Origin: Pseudomonas sp. VD-NE ins
Lineage (GTDB): Bacteria > Pseudomonadota > Gammaproteobacteria > Pseudomonadales > Pseudomonadaceae
Reading direction: 5' to 3'
NCBI RefSeq assembly: GCF_031882575.1
Contig: NZ_CP134772.1
Location: 2,871,001 to 2,935,000 of the forward strand
DNA: 64,000 nucleotides
Shown one piece after another: positions 8,632 to 17,695 of the stretch. The stretch's first letter is position 1. Every line of letters starts with the position of its first letter. The notes beneath the pieces were generated by a model, which worked only from the letters and a program-made list of their open reading frames with translations, searched no databases and was not told the origin of the DNA. The position numbers and the translations under genes are program-made.

Positions 8632-8924
8632 GTGATCTGGTGAAGTTGCAGGTGGCGATCGAGGCTCACGGCGAGCCGGTGACCGAGTTGACCATGCGCC
8701 GTCCGACGGTACAGGAAGTTCGGGCCATCAAGGCGCTGCCGTACAAGATCGACAAGAACGAAGAAGTCAGCCTGGACATGGACGTGGCCGCTAAATACAT
8801 CGCCGTCTGCGCTGGCATCCCGCCGTCGTCGGTCAACCAGTTGGATCTGGCAGACCTGAATTCGCTGAGCTGGGCGGTGGCCAGTTTTTTCATGAGTGCG
8901 GCGTCGACTCCATCCACGACCTGA
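8628..8924 (+). CDS. tail assembly chaperone, short (unshifted) form
   Basis: 98-residue short form of the tail chaperone (Mu gp41 / P2 E family), which holds the tape measure during tube assembly. VTELTMRRPTVQEVRAIKALP near residues 17-37 is typical of the family. Near its 3' end, codons 87 and 88 read TTT TTC preceded by T, a slippery heptamer, and a second frame continues beyond the stop; see the frameshifted form. The stop at 8922-8924 ends the normal product, expected in excess over the fusion. Confidence 0.88.
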   Translation: MSDLVKLQVAIEAHGEPVTELTMRRPTVQEVRAIKALPYKIDKNEEVSLDMDVAAKYIAVCAGIPPSSVNQLDLADLNSLSWAVASFFMSAASTPSTT

Positions 8925-9055
8925 TCGCCGTTGCTTATGACCTGGCGTGGTTCTGGAAAACGGATCCGGAACTGATGTTGGCTCGACCCATCGACGTGCT
9001 CCGCGAATCCATGGAGCACGCGCAACGAATCAATAGTCTCCAGCAGGTGCAGTGA
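8628..9055 (+). CDS. tail assembly chaperone, -1 frameshift fusion
   Basis: Extended 142-residue product made by a -1 slip on T TTT TTC at 8885-8891. After residue 88 the ribosome re-reads base 8891, giving CAT GAG TGC and so on for 54 further codons to a TGA at 9053-9055. The extension (HECGVDSIHDLIAV..., with DLAWFWKTDPELM) resembles the GpE-type domain in P2 E+E' and other contractile tails. It has no start codon of its own near its beginning and no RBS. It abuts the tape-measure start exactly, as tail chaperone extensions do. Confidence 0.82.
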
Positions 9056-11127
9056 TGGCGGATAAGTTTCAGCTCAAGGCGTTGATCACCGGCGTCGATA
9101 AGCTGTCGCCGATGCTGGGCGGCATCCGGAAAAAAGTTGCGGGCTTTCGCAAGCAATTGGAAGGCTCGGGGCTCGGCAAGATCAGCTTTCAAGATGTGTT
9201 GCAGGGCGGGGCTTTCGCTGCGCCGTTTGTCGCGGGTACCAAAGCGGCGATTGAATTCGAATCGTCCATGGCCGATGTGAAAAAGGTGGTCGATTTCGAC
9301 ACGCCTGAGCAGTTCAAGGCCATGGGCAAAAATGTGCTTGATCTGTCCGAGAAAATGCCGATGGCGGCCAGTGGCATCGCCGCTATCGTCGCCGCCGGCG
9401 GGCAGGCTGGTTTCGCCGCCGGCGAGCTGCGCCAGTTCGCGGAAGACGCGGTGAAGATGGGCATCGCGTTTGACCAGACTGCCGAGCAGTCGGGCGAGAT
9501 GATGGCCAAATGGCGGACGTCGTTCAAACTTACGCAGCCAGAGGTTGTAAAACTGGCGGACCAGATCAACTACCTGAGCAACACCGGGCCATCCTCTGCG
9601 GCGCAGATTGCCGACATTGTCACCCGCATTGGCCCTCTGGGGAAAATTGCGGGCCTGGCGTCGGGGCAGATCGCAGCGATGGGCGCGACGCTTGCGGGGG
9701 TGGGGGTGCCGAGTGAGGTCGCGGCGACTGGCCTGAAGAACTTCATGCTGGCACTGACCAAAGGGAAGGCTGCAACCAAGGAGCAAACGCAAGCCTTCAA
9801 GTCGCTCAGACTGGACGTGAAGAAAGTTTCCGAAGGCATGCAGAAGGATGCTCAGGGAACGATGCTTGATGTGCTCGAGCGCGTTGCGAAAGTTGCACCT
9901 GAAAAACAGGCGGGATTGCTGACTCAGCTCTTCGGATCTGAATCAGTTACAGCAATCGCTCCGCTTCTGACGAATCTTGATTTGCTGAAAAAGAGCTTCG
10001 GCGACGTTTCGGCAAGCACCAAATTCGCTGGCTCGATGAACAAGGAATACGAAGCCCGTTCGGCGACGACGGCGAACGCGTTACAGCTGATGCGCAACCG
10101 AGTCACCCGACTTGGCATTGAGATCGGCAACGCACTGCTGCCGCCGCTCAACGAAATCATGACGCTGATGGGGCCGATCGTGAGTCAGATTTCGGAGTTC
10201 GCCGCGGCGAACCCCGGTCTGGTCAAGGGCATCCTCGGCGCTGGCCTTGCCTTCGTCGCGCTCAAGTTGGCGGTGATGGGCAGTATCGTGGCCATGAAAC
10301 TGTTCGACACCGCGACCAAGGTTTCGGTAGTTGGCTGGGTTATACGCGGACTCGCGCTGGCGGCTGGCCTGCTGATTGCGAACTGGCAGAAGGTGGCGCC
10401 GTTCTTCTCGGCCCTCTGGAACCTGATCAAGGCAGTAGCCCTGCGCGCCCAGCTGGCGTGGGACAAATTCACCCAGACCAGCCCGGTTCTCGCGAAAAGC
10501 TTGATGGGCGCGGCTGCGGGCTTCCTTGCAATGCGCGTTGCAATGCTGGCCGCAAACGTCGCCGGTAAGATCTTCAGCGCCACGCTGTTTGTGGTGCGCG
10601 GGGCCGTGCTTGCCGCGACGGTGGCGACCCGGATATTCAACCTAGTGGCGAAAGCTAACCCGTTCATTCTGATCGCCAGCCTGATTGCAATGGCTGCCGG
10701 CGCCTTGATCGCAAACTGGGAGCCCGCGCTCCAGTGGTTCAAGGATGCGTGGGACAAGATCAGCGGGTGGGTGAAATCGATCATGGGCGCGTTCGGCATG
10801 GTGGGCGACGCCGGCATGGATGGTGCGGTGAATAGCGCAACCAACGCCGTCAACAACCTGACCATGCAAGTGGCACCCGCGCGTGCCGGTAACGGCGACG
10901 GCACATTGCTCCGGCCACGGCCGGAGGGTGAGCGCTGGTCGCCGCAAGGTGATTCGCTGGTTCAAAATGCCATGGCCGCCAGTCAGCCAAAGCTGCAGGG
11001 CGAATTGGTGATGCGTTTCGAGAACCCACCGCCTGGCCTTCAGGTCGACAAGCCACACACCAATCAGCCGGGGCTGAACATCAAACCCAACGTAGGCACC
11101 CGCACCGTGGGTGTGATGAGGCCGTAA
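9055..11127 (+). CDS. phage tail tape measure protein
   Basis: Sets tail length and threads through the tube during DNA delivery. 690 residues. The N-terminal third contains the TP901-type core (ESSMADVKKVVDF, LTQPEVVKLADQINYLSN, GVGVPSEVAATGLKNFM), and the C-terminal half has several hydrophobic spans, roughly residues 390-420, 430-450, 480-535 and 540-565, expected for the membrane-interacting part. The start is the ATG that shares its A with the chaperone stop. Tail length could be estimated from this length, but that is inference. Confidence 0.93.
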   Translation: MADKFQLKALITGVDKLSPMLGGIRKKVAGFRKQLEGSGLGKISFQDVLQGGAFAAPFVAGTKAAIEFESSMADVKKVVDFDTPEQFKAMGKNVLDLSEKMPMAASGIAAIVAAGGQAGFAAGELRQFAEDAVKMGIAFDQTAEQSGEMMAKWRTSFKLTQPEVVKLADQINYLSNTGPSSAAQIADIVTRIGPLGKIAGLASGQIAAMGATLAGVGVPSEVAATGLKNFMLALTKGKAATKEQTQAFKSLRLDVKKVSEGMQKDAQGTMLDVLERVAKVAPEKQAGLLTQLFGSESVTAIAPLLTNLDLLKKSFGDVSASTKFAGSMNKEYEARSATTANALQLMRNRVTRLGIEIGNALLPPLNEIMTLMGPIVSQISEFAAANPGLVKGILGAGLAFVALKLAVMGSIVAMKLFDTATKVSVVGWVIRGLALAAGLLIANWQKVAPFFSALWNLIKAVALRAQLAWDKFTQTSPVLAKSLMGAAAGFLAMRVAMLAANVAGKIFSATLFVVRGAVLAATVATRIFNLVAKANPFILIASLIAMAAGALIANWEPALQWFKDAWDKISGWVKSIMGAFGMVGDAGMDGAVNSATNAVNNLTMQVAPARAGNGDGTLLRPRPEGERWSPQGDSLVQNAMAASQPKLQGELVMRFENPPPGLQVDKPHTNQPGLNIKPNVGTRTVGVMRP

Positions 11128-12384
11128 ATGGATCAGACATGGCGTGATCAAATGCTGCCGGCGTCGTTCCGGGGGATTAGTTTTTTGATCCCTCAGGCTT
11201 CGGTGCCGGTCGGCATGAAAGTGCAGCTGCACGAGTTTCCGCAACGCGACGAGCCCTACGCCGAGCAACTGGGCAAACAGGCTCAGGTTCACCGGCTGGT
11301 TTGTTGGATCATCGGCGACGACTGTTTCGAGCGCCGCGATAGGTTCATGGAGGCCTTAGAAACTCCAGGCGCTGGTGAGCTGGTGCACCCCTGGTTGGGC
11401 CGCATGCAGGTAAAAGCGGGTGAAGCCGAGCTGACGCATGACTTCAAGCAGGGCGGCATGGCCGCTTTCGCGGTGACGTTCTATCCGGACATCCCGCTAA
11501 AGTTTCCGACGGCGAAGGTCAATACCCAGCAGCAGGTGGTAAAGGCCTCCGATAGCCTGCTGGATTCCGCGCTGGCCCGGTACCAGTCGGCGATGGAGAG
11601 AGTGGATCAGGCCCGTCTGGGGTTGGCCCGTCTGCGCAACAGCCTATCGGGCGTGTACACGGTAATTCAGCAGCAGTTCTCGACAATCATCGGTGCCTTC
11701 ACCAACCTGACCGGCTTTGTGCAGTCACTGATGAATGCGCCGGATTCACTCTCGTCTCTGTTCTCTAGCTACTTCAGTGAGTTTTCGGTGGATGATTACC
11801 TGGGCGACGACTCCGGTTCGAACTACCGGAACTCGGTGGCCACCGCCACGCAGCAAACCGAGGCCGTGGCCAGCATCAATACCGTCAGCGATTCGGGCGG
11901 TGTTGATGCGGCGGCGGCTTCCCAAGCCACTGCCAATCTGGTGCAGGATGCGTTGTTGGTTCAGGTCGCCCTGATCATCAGTGAAATGCCTGTAGCCTCG
12001 CAGCCGGTTTCGACGGCCACGGTTGCTTCGGTCGAGCAGCAGGCCGTGCAGCCGATCGTGCGTCCGGAGGTGCCGGTGGCTGACGACGTGATCGAGCTGC
12101 GCGACAACCTCAATGAGGCAATCTTTCAGGCGTCCTTGAAGGCTGATCCCGAGCACTACATGGCGCTCAACACCCTGCGACAGACCATCGTCAAACACCT
12201 GACTGCCGTTGCTGAGTCGGGCGTGCGCCTAGTGGAAATCACGCCGCGTGAGACGCTGTCGGCGCTGGTGCTGGCCTATCGTCGGTTCGGTGATGCCACG
12301 CGTGAATCCGAAGTGGTCCAGCGCAACCGCCTGCGTCATCCCGGCTTCGTCCCGGCCCGCCCGATCAAAATCGCCCAGAGGTAA
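11128..12384 (+). CDS. DNA circularisation N-terminal domain protein (Mu gpN-like)
   Basis: 418-residue tail/baseplate protein of the Mu gp43 (gpN) family. The N-terminal domain is well marked: MLPASFRGISFLIPQ, then RDEPYAEQLGKQAQVHRLVCWIIGDD, and a WLGRMQVKAGEAELTHDF stretch. The name comes from a proposed role in protecting or circularising incoming DNA; in contractile phages it is a baseplate/tail component. The C-terminal 250 residues are helical and variable. Start is the ATG directly after the tape-measure stop. Confidence 0.9.
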   Translation: MDQTWRDQMLPASFRGISFLIPQASVPVGMKVQLHEFPQRDEPYAEQLGKQAQVHRLVCWIIGDDCFERRDRFMEALETPGAGELVHPWLGRMQVKAGEAELTHDFKQGGMAAFAVTFYPDIPLKFPTAKVNTQQQVVKASDSLLDSALARYQSAMERVDQARLGLARLRNSLSGVYTVIQQQFSTIIGAFTNLTGFVQSLMNAPDSLSSLFSSYFSEFSVDDYLGDDSGSNYRNSVATATQQTEAVASINTVSDSGGVDAAAASQATANLVQDALLVQVALIISEMPVASQPVSTATVASVEQQAVQPIVRPEVPVADDVIELRDNLNEAIFQASLKADPEHYMALNTLRQTIVKHLTAVAESGVRLVEITPRETLSALVLAYRRFGDATRESEVVQRNRLRHPGFVPARPIKIAQR

Positions 12385-12387
12385 CCC

Positions 12388-13500
12388 ATGGAAGACGTCA
12401 ACGCTGTCAGCCTCACGGTTGACGGTCTGGATTACTTCGGCTGGAAATCGGTAGAGATCACCGCCGGGCTTGAGGATCAGGCGCGGTCATTCACCCTGAA
12501 CATCACATGGAAGTGGCCCGGCCAGCCCTTGCCGCTGCCGATCAAGCAGGGCGCCAAGTGCCAGGTCAAGATTGGCGATGACCTTGTTCTGACCGGCTGG
12601 GTGTTCGCCACACCGATCAGCTACGACCATCAGCAAATCACCACAAGCGTCAGCGGCCGTTCCCTCACCGCCGATCTGGTGGACTGTGCGGCAGTCAATA
12701 AGCCGGGGCAGTGGAACAACCAAAGCGTCCTTTTGATCGTCAAGGCGCTGGCGTCGCCTTACGGTGTTCGTGTCCGCAGTGAAATCCCGGAAGGGGCAAA
12801 GCTGTCAGACCATACGATCGAGCCAGGCGAAACCGTTTTCGAATCCATCGACCGCCTGCTGACGCTGTTCCGCGTCTTCTCCACTGACGACGCCAAGGGT
12901 ATGGCCGTGCTGGCCAAGCCCGGCAGCGAGGTCCGGGCATTCGATGCGCTGGAAGTCGGCAATAACATCCTGACGGGTGACGCCGCGCTGGATTTCTCGG
13001 CGGTGTTTTCCGAATACCAGGTGCTCGGCCAGAAGAGCGGTACCGACGAAGAGTTCGGTGAGCAGGCGGCAGAGGTGTCGGCGGTGGTGGCAGATCCGCG
13101 CGTTGGTCGCAAGCGGGTCATGATCATTCAGGAATCCGGCCAGATGACCAACGAACTGGCGCGGGCCCGGGCGAACTGGGAGCGCGGCACGCGCATGGGT
13201 AAAGCGCTAACCACCAATTACACGGTGCATGGCTGGCGGCAGTCAAACGGCGCGCTCTGGAAACACAACTCGCTGGTGCGGATCATCGATCCAATTATGG
13301 GCTTCGATCGAATCATGCTCATCGCACGGGTGACTTACACGCTCAGCGATAGTGGGCAGATCACCAAGTTGGAGGTCGGTCCGCCGGACGGCTTCGAGCC
13401 TGAACCGCACGACCCGCACAAAGACCGCAAGCTGAAGAAAGGCGGCAAGGCCGACAACTTCGAATACCTTATCCCCGCAGACTACGAGCCGAAAAAATGA
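12388..13500 (+). CDS. baseplate hub protein (Mu gp44 / gpD-like)
   Basis: 370-residue hub subunit that sits around the spike and connects tube to baseplate. It starts with a family-typical SLTVDGLDYFGWKSVEITAGLEDQ region and has GRSLTADLVDCAA near residue 92, where related hubs conserve a G-R-S/T-x-x-x-D-L-V-D-C motif. The C-terminus ends in a basic tail. Overlaps the spike gene by four bases. Confidence 0.92.
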   Translation: MEDVNAVSLTVDGLDYFGWKSVEITAGLEDQARSFTLNITWKWPGQPLPLPIKQGAKCQVKIGDDLVLTGWVFATPISYDHQQITTSVSGRSLTADLVDCAAVNKPGQWNNQSVLLIVKALASPYGVRVRSEIPEGAKLSDHTIEPGETVFESIDRLLTLFRVFSTDDAKGMAVLAKPGSEVRAFDALEVGNNILTGDAALDFSAVFSEYQVLGQKSGTDEEFGEQAAEVSAVVADPRVGRKRVMIIQESGQMTNELARARANWERGTRMGKALTTNYTVHGWRQSNGALWKHNSLVRIIDPIMGFDRIMLIARVTYTLSDSGQITKLEVGPPDGFEPEPHDPHKDRKLKKGGKADNFEYLIPADYEPKK

Positions 13501-14003
13501 GCCTGAAAAGCATGATGGCGCGCGGCACGGTTGTGCTGGCGGCGGCCGAGAAGATGATGCAGACGCTGCAGGTGAGACTGACCGCCGGCGAGCTGAAGGA
13601 CAACGTGGAACACTTTGAGCCTTACGGCCTTACCAGCAACCCATTGCCGGGCGCCGAGGTGTTGACATTGTTCCTCGGCGGCGATCGCTCCCACGCTGTC
13701 GTCGTGGTTGTCGCCGATCGCCGGTACCGCATCACGGAGCTGAAGCCGGGCGAGGTGGCGATCTACACAGACGAAGGCGACAAAATCCACTTCAAGCGCG
13801 GGCGGATCATCGATATCGAGACAAGCACGCTGAACATCAAAGCAACGACTGCGGTGAACTTTGATACCCCGGTCATCAACCAGACCGGGAAGATTGTGTC
13901 GACCGGTGATCAATTGGCCGGCGGCGTCAGTCAGATCCAGCACGTTCACACCAATGTCCAAGCGGGCAACGGCAACAGCGGGCCACCCGCAGCGGGGGGC
14001 TGA
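13497..14003 (+). CDS. baseplate spike protein (Mu gp45-like)
   Basis: 168-residue central spike subunit of the gpV / gp45 class that pierces the outer membrane. The core LKDNVEHFEPYGLTSNPLPG and GDRSHAVVVVVADRRYRI belong to the OB-fold part; the C-terminal half is a repetitive beta region (STLNIKATTAVNFDTPVINQ) that would form the trimeric beta-helix. It ends QIQHVHTNVQAG with conserved histidines, which in Mu-type spikes bind an apical metal ion. The metal role here is by homology. Confidence 0.9.
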   Translation: MSLKSMMARGTVVLAAAEKMMQTLQVRLTAGELKDNVEHFEPYGLTSNPLPGAEVLTLFLGGDRSHAVVVVVADRRYRITELKPGEVAIYTDEGDKIHFKRGRIIDIETSTLNIKATTAVNFDTPVINQTGKIVSTGDQLAGGVSQIQHVHTNVQAGNGNSGPPAAGG

Positions 14004-14401
14004 TGATCTTTTCTGATGATCGTGAGCCAACCTTGACCCGCGCGGTGCTGATCAGTCTGTTTACTTGGCGCCGAGCACTGACCGATGACCCCGTGGATGA
14101 TGAAGAGCTGTACGGCTGGTGGGGTGACAGCTACCCGGGTATCGCCGACGACCGCATCGGATCGCGTCTGTGGCTGTTGCGGCGGGTCAAGCTAACTGAC
14201 GCCACGCAGCGCGATGCCGAGTTCTACGCGAACGAAGCCCTGCGGTGGCTACTGGACGATGGCCACGTGATCGCGATCGAGATAACCAGCGAGAAGGCCG
14301 AAATCAACCGGCTGAATCTGACGGTCATCCTCACGGTGCCGGGCGGCGATCGCATCGAAATCAAACCCATATCTTCCTGGCAGGTGATCTATGCCGTTTG
14401 A
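14003..14401 (+). CDS. baseplate wedge protein (Mu gp46 family)
   Basis: 132 residues, GP46 family. The characteristic beginning (LTRAVLISLFTWRRA), the acidic D-rich loop, the motif YGWWGDSY near residue 36 and GSRLWLLRRVKLTD are all visible. Equivalent to gp25/gpW-type wedge components. It overlaps its neighbours by one base upstream and eleven downstream, consistent with a coupled baseplate operon. Confidence 0.92.
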   Translation: MIFSDDREPTLTRAVLISLFTWRRALTDDPVDDEELYGWWGDSYPGIADDRIGSRLWLLRRVKLTDATQRDAEFYANEALRWLLDDGHVIAIEITSEKAEINRLNLTVILTVPGGDRIEIKPISSWQVIYAV

Positions 14402-15428
14402 AACACCTTCACTGCCCGTGCTGGTCAGCCGCACGCAAAACGATCTAGCCAGCGACTCGCTCCGGCGCTCAGATGCTCAGGTGCTTGCACGCACTTTGAG
14501 TGGTACTGCTTATGGCCTTTACGGTTACCTCGACTGGATCGTCGCCCAGATCCTGCCGGACAAGGCTGATGAGGAAACATTGGAGCGGATCGCGGCCCTG
14601 CGCCTGAACCAGCCGCGCAAGGCCGCTCAGCCTTCTGAAGGCGCGGCGAGTTTCACCGCTGTTGCTGGTGCAGTTCTGGACCAGACTGTTGTTCTGCAAT
14701 CCGGCGATGGCCGTATGTATCGGGTGTCCGAGCCAGTCACCACGGTCGCCGGTGTGAATAGCGTGAATGTACAAGCCGTGGACGCCGGAACTCTGGGTAA
14801 CGCTAGCACTGGGGCGCAATTGATGCTGGTGCAGCCAGTTAATGGGGTGGTGAATGCATTCACGATTCTTGCCCCTGGCCTTATAGGGGGCATCCCCGAG
14901 GAAAGCATAGAGTCTTTGCGGGCAAGGGTGATTCGCTCATATCGCGTAATTCCTCACGGCGGGTCTGCTGATGACTATGAGACCTGGGCGTTGGAAGTGC
15001 CTGGCGTAACGCGGGCTTGGTGTCGGCGAAACCATATGGGGCCAGGAACAGTAGGGGTGTTTGTCATGCGTGATAATGATCCAGTACCTGTGCCCAGTCC
15101 TGCACAGTTGGCCGAGGTGAAAGCACACATCGAACCTCTCCGCCCAGTTACAGCAGAAGTATTCGTCCTTCCCCCAATCGAAAAGCATGTGTCGTACAAC
15201 ATCCGACTCAGGCCGGACAGTTCAGCAATCCGGGCAGCCGTTGAAGCTCAACTGATTGACTTGCACAATCGTGAAGCAGGATTGGGATCGACGCTTTTGT
15301 TGACGCACATTCGCGAGGCGATCAGCAGCGCTACAGGTGAAGTTGACCATGATCTTGAGTGGCCTTTGGCAAACGTAACCGCGGCTCCTAGTGAGTTGCT
15401 GATTTACTGGGGGGTCGCATGGTTGTAG
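14391..15428 (+). CDS. baseplate J-like protein (Mu gp47)
   Basis: 345-residue wedge protein of the gpJ / gp47 class. Recognised by the LARTLSGTAYGLYGYLDWIVAQ helix near residues 35-55, then GGIPEESIESLRARVIRSYR and HGGSADDYETWALEVPGVTRAW, a strong family signature. Base composition becomes noticeably more AT-rich from about 14880 onward, continuing through the next genes, which may mark a recombination boundary between a conserved baseplate and a swapped distal tail module; this is inference from local base use. Confidence 0.92.
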   Translation: MPFETPSLPVLVSRTQNDLASDSLRRSDAQVLARTLSGTAYGLYGYLDWIVAQILPDKADEETLERIAALRLNQPRKAAQPSEGAASFTAVAGAVLDQTVVLQSGDGRMYRVSEPVTTVAGVNSVNVQAVDAGTLGNASTGAQLMLVQPVNGVVNAFTILAPGLIGGIPEESIESLRARVIRSYRVIPHGGSADDYETWALEVPGVTRAWCRRNHMGPGTVGVFVMRDNDPVPVPSPAQLAEVKAHIEPLRPVTAEVFVLPPIEKHVSYNIRLRPDSSAIRAAVEAQLIDLHNREAGLGSTLLLTHIREAISSATGEVDHDLEWPLANVTAAPSELLIYWGVAWL

Positions 15429-16018
15429 CTCGAACTGCCGACGAATATCGCCAGCAACTGCGTGGGTTACTGCCTGCCGGTCCGGCATGGGATCCCGACC
15501 TAGTTCCAGAAATTGATTTGGTTCTATCCGGGGTGTCTGTTGAGTTCTCTCGTCTGGATGAGAGAGCTGTCGATCTTTTGAATGAGATGGACCCAGCGTC
15601 AGTGAACGAGCTGGTACCTGACTGGGAGTCCGTGATGGGGCTTCCAGATGCATGCCTCGGGCCGAATGCCGCTTTCGAAGATCGGCGCCTTGCAGTTCGC
15701 CGGCGGCTAGTTGAAATCGGAGGCCAGAGCCGAGCGTACTTCCTCGAGATAGCCATTAGTCAGGGATATCCATCCCCGACGATCACTGAGCACAGAGCGC
15801 CCCGTATGGGGCGTTCGCATTTTGGGTCTGCACACTTCGGCACTTGGGGCGCGCAATTCTTGTGGACGCTCAATACGGGTAGCCGACAACGCATTGGCCG
15901 CAGATTCGGCGCGAGCTTCTGGGGTGAGCGCTTTGGAACAAATCCTGGCAACGCACTTGAGTGCCTGATTCGGCGTTCGGCGCCGGCGCACACCGTCGTG
16001 CGCATCAATTACGACTGA
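15419..16018 (+). CDS. DUF2313 (YmfQ / Mu gp48) baseplate protein
   Basis: 199 residues. The N-terminal half, YRQQLRGLLPAGPAWDP and a PDWESVMGLPD motif with a nearby RRRLVEIGGQS, is typical of Mu gp48, which closes the baseplate wedge and bridges it to the fibre. The C-terminal part holds a repeated Gly/Phe/Ala pattern (FGSAHFGTWGAQFL, FGASFWGERFG) common in these proteins. Start overlaps the previous gene by ten bases. Confidence 0.9.
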   Translation: MVVARTADEYRQQLRGLLPAGPAWDPDLVPEIDLVLSGVSVEFSRLDERAVDLLNEMDPASVNELVPDWESVMGLPDACLGPNAAFEDRRLAVRRRLVEIGGQSRAYFLEIAISQGYPSPTITEHRAPRMGRSHFGSAHFGTWGAQFLWTLNTGSRQRIGRRFGASFWGERFGTNPGNALECLIRRSAPAHTVVRINYD

Positions 16019-16028
16019 GGGGAAAAAC

Positions 16029-17234
16029 GTGGATTATCCGATTAGCGTGCCAAACATTGGGTTGGTGGGCGGAAAGTTCGTGAACGAGGATTCGTTCGCC
16101 GGTACGCCTGGCTCCCTGATCCCTGCCCAGTGGGGCAACGCAGTTACCGACGAAATTGTAAATGTCATTACCGGGGCTGGGCTGGTTCCGACTGAAGCCA
16201 GCGTCACGCAGTTGCTGGCAGCTATACGCCTCATCAACAAACAACCTGTAATTCTCAATGCGACCGGCCCAGCAAACGCTTACGCCGCAGTCAACACTCC
16301 TGCATTGACGGCCTTTCCTGCAAATGGATATCTGCAACGTCTGCTTATCAATAACGCTAACACTGGCCCGTCAACTTACGCGCCTGACGGTTTGGTGGCG
16401 AAACCTATCTACGGACTCGCGCTGCAACCGCTTCAGGGTGGAGAGTTGCCTGGAGGCATCGCGGTGCTGAGGTATGTTGTGCAGCCCGGCGTGAACAGCG
16501 GTAATGGTGCCTGGGTAATTAATGAGGCGCCGGGTGCTCGTGTTCAAATTCCCCAAGGTACCGCGGGCAGTCATGCCATGCGGCTTGATCAGGCAGTGGG
16601 GCGGCTGATCAATATACAAACTTTTACATCCAGCGGCACTTACACGCCAAGTGCAGGAACAAGGGCTATTCGGATCCGACTGATCGGTGGTGGTGGCGGC
16701 GGAGGTGGCTCAACTACAACCGCAGCGGGACAGATCTCGTTTGGTACTGGCGGAAGCAGTGGTAGTTACGCAGAGGGCTTGTTTACAGTGTTCCCCGCAT
16801 CAATGGCCGTTTCAGTAGGGGCCGCGGGGTCGGGCGTGACTGGAGTAAATGGCACTGCCGGAGGTTCATCTTCGGTAGGCTCGTTGATCTCGGTTAATGG
16901 GGGTAGCCCTGGGGGCGTTTTTGGCCCTGTAGGCGCACCAATTACTGGTGTCGTTGTGCCCACCGGAATATCAATCACTGGAGCCTATCTGGCTGTCCCT
17001 AGTGAAGCTGCAATTATGGCTTTTGTCACCTCTACAACCACTGGGTTTTCGGGAGCGGGCGGCAATGGAAAGCTTGGAGCTGGTGGGACCGCTGTGAACT
17101 CGGCAGGTACGGGGCAAAGTGGGCGCGGCTATGGCGGCGGCGGGGGGGGCGCGATTTCATTCGCCAGCCAACCACTTGCTAGCGGAGGTGGCAACGGATC
17201 GCCGGGCATAGTGATTATCGAGGAGTACACGTGA
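16029..17234 (+). CDS. tail fibre protein with glycine-rich receptor-binding tip
   Basis: 401-residue fibre. The N-terminal 65 residues (VPNIGLVGGKFVNEDSFAGTP and a QWGNAVTDEIVNVI segment) are the usual fibre-to-baseplate part. From about residue 200 the protein changes to a YTPSAGTRAIRIRLIGGG start followed by long Gly/Ser runs and short hydrophobic strands, the layout of polyglycine tip domains that bind outer-membrane receptors. The start is GTG, seven bases after GAGGGG. Sequence composition differs from the conserved tail genes. Host-range role is by analogy. Confidence 0.88.
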   Translation: MDYPISVPNIGLVGGKFVNEDSFAGTPGSLIPAQWGNAVTDEIVNVITGAGLVPTEASVTQLLAAIRLINKQPVILNATGPANAYAAVNTPALTAFPANGYLQRLLINNANTGPSTYAPDGLVAKPIYGLALQPLQGGELPGGIAVLRYVVQPGVNSGNGAWVINEAPGARVQIPQGTAGSHAMRLDQAVGRLINIQTFTSSGTYTPSAGTRAIRIRLIGGGGGGGGSTTTAAGQISFGTGGSSGSYAEGLFTVFPASMAVSVGAAGSGVTGVNGTAGGSSSVGSLISVNGGSPGGVFGPVGAPITGVVVPTGISITGAYLAVPSEAAIMAFVTSTTTGFSGAGGNGKLGAGGTAVNSAGTGQSGRGYGGGGGGAISFASQPLASGGGNGSPGIVIIEEYT

Positions 17235-17653
17235 TGAATACTTACGCGAGAGTATCCGAGGAGCTTGTTCACGAACTTTTCTCCACCGACGGCGATATGG
17301 CCGAGATGTTTCACCCAGACATGGTTTGGGTAGATATCACTGATTTGGATGTTATTCCTAATGTCGGGTGGAGCGCGTCGCAAAAAAATGGCGTTTGGAG
17401 CTTTAGCGAGCCGGCACTGCCAGTGCTCACAGATGCCGAACTCAAAGCGGCCGCACTAGCACTTCGTGATTCGCTATTGTTCGTCGCCGACGAGGCCACA
17501 GCCGGGATGAGTGATGCTTACATTGCAGAGCTACTTAATGCCGATGACGTTGCGACATTCAAAGCCTACGCCGCTTACAAACTCAAGCTGAACAAGATCG
17601 ACAAGCAGGAAGGGTATCCAAAGACCATAGACTGGCCATCACCGCCAGCTTGA
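17234..17653 (+). CDS. tail fibre assembly chaperone
   Basis: 139 residues, placed directly after the fibre gene with a TGATG stop-start overlap. The N-terminal FHPDMVWVDITD and WSASQKNGVWSFSEP segments and the helical C-terminus (LRDSLLFVADEATAG ... LKLNKIDKQEGYPKTIDWP) match the tail-fibre-assembly/DUF4376-like proteins common in Pseudomonas phages, which help fibre trimers fold. The C-terminal WP-x-x-P ending is family-typical. Confidence 0.82.
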   Translation: MNTYARVSEELVHELFSTDGDMAEMFHPDMVWVDITDLDVIPNVGWSASQKNGVWSFSEPALPVLTDAELKAAALALRDSLLFVADEATAGMSDAYIAELLNADDVATFKAYAAYKLKLNKIDKQEGYPKTIDWPSPPA

Positions 17654-17673
17654 TTTGATCCTGCCCATATCAT

Positions 17674-17695
17674 CCGCCCATGAGGCGGTTTTTTT
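17674..17695 (+). terminator. hairpin terminator running into the endolysin RBS
   Basis: CCGCC (17674-17678) pairs with GGCGG (17684-17688), followed by seven T and then ATGCCTGGAG, the endolysin Shine-Dalgarno. It separates tail from lysis genes and is the fifth such module. Confidence 0.75.
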
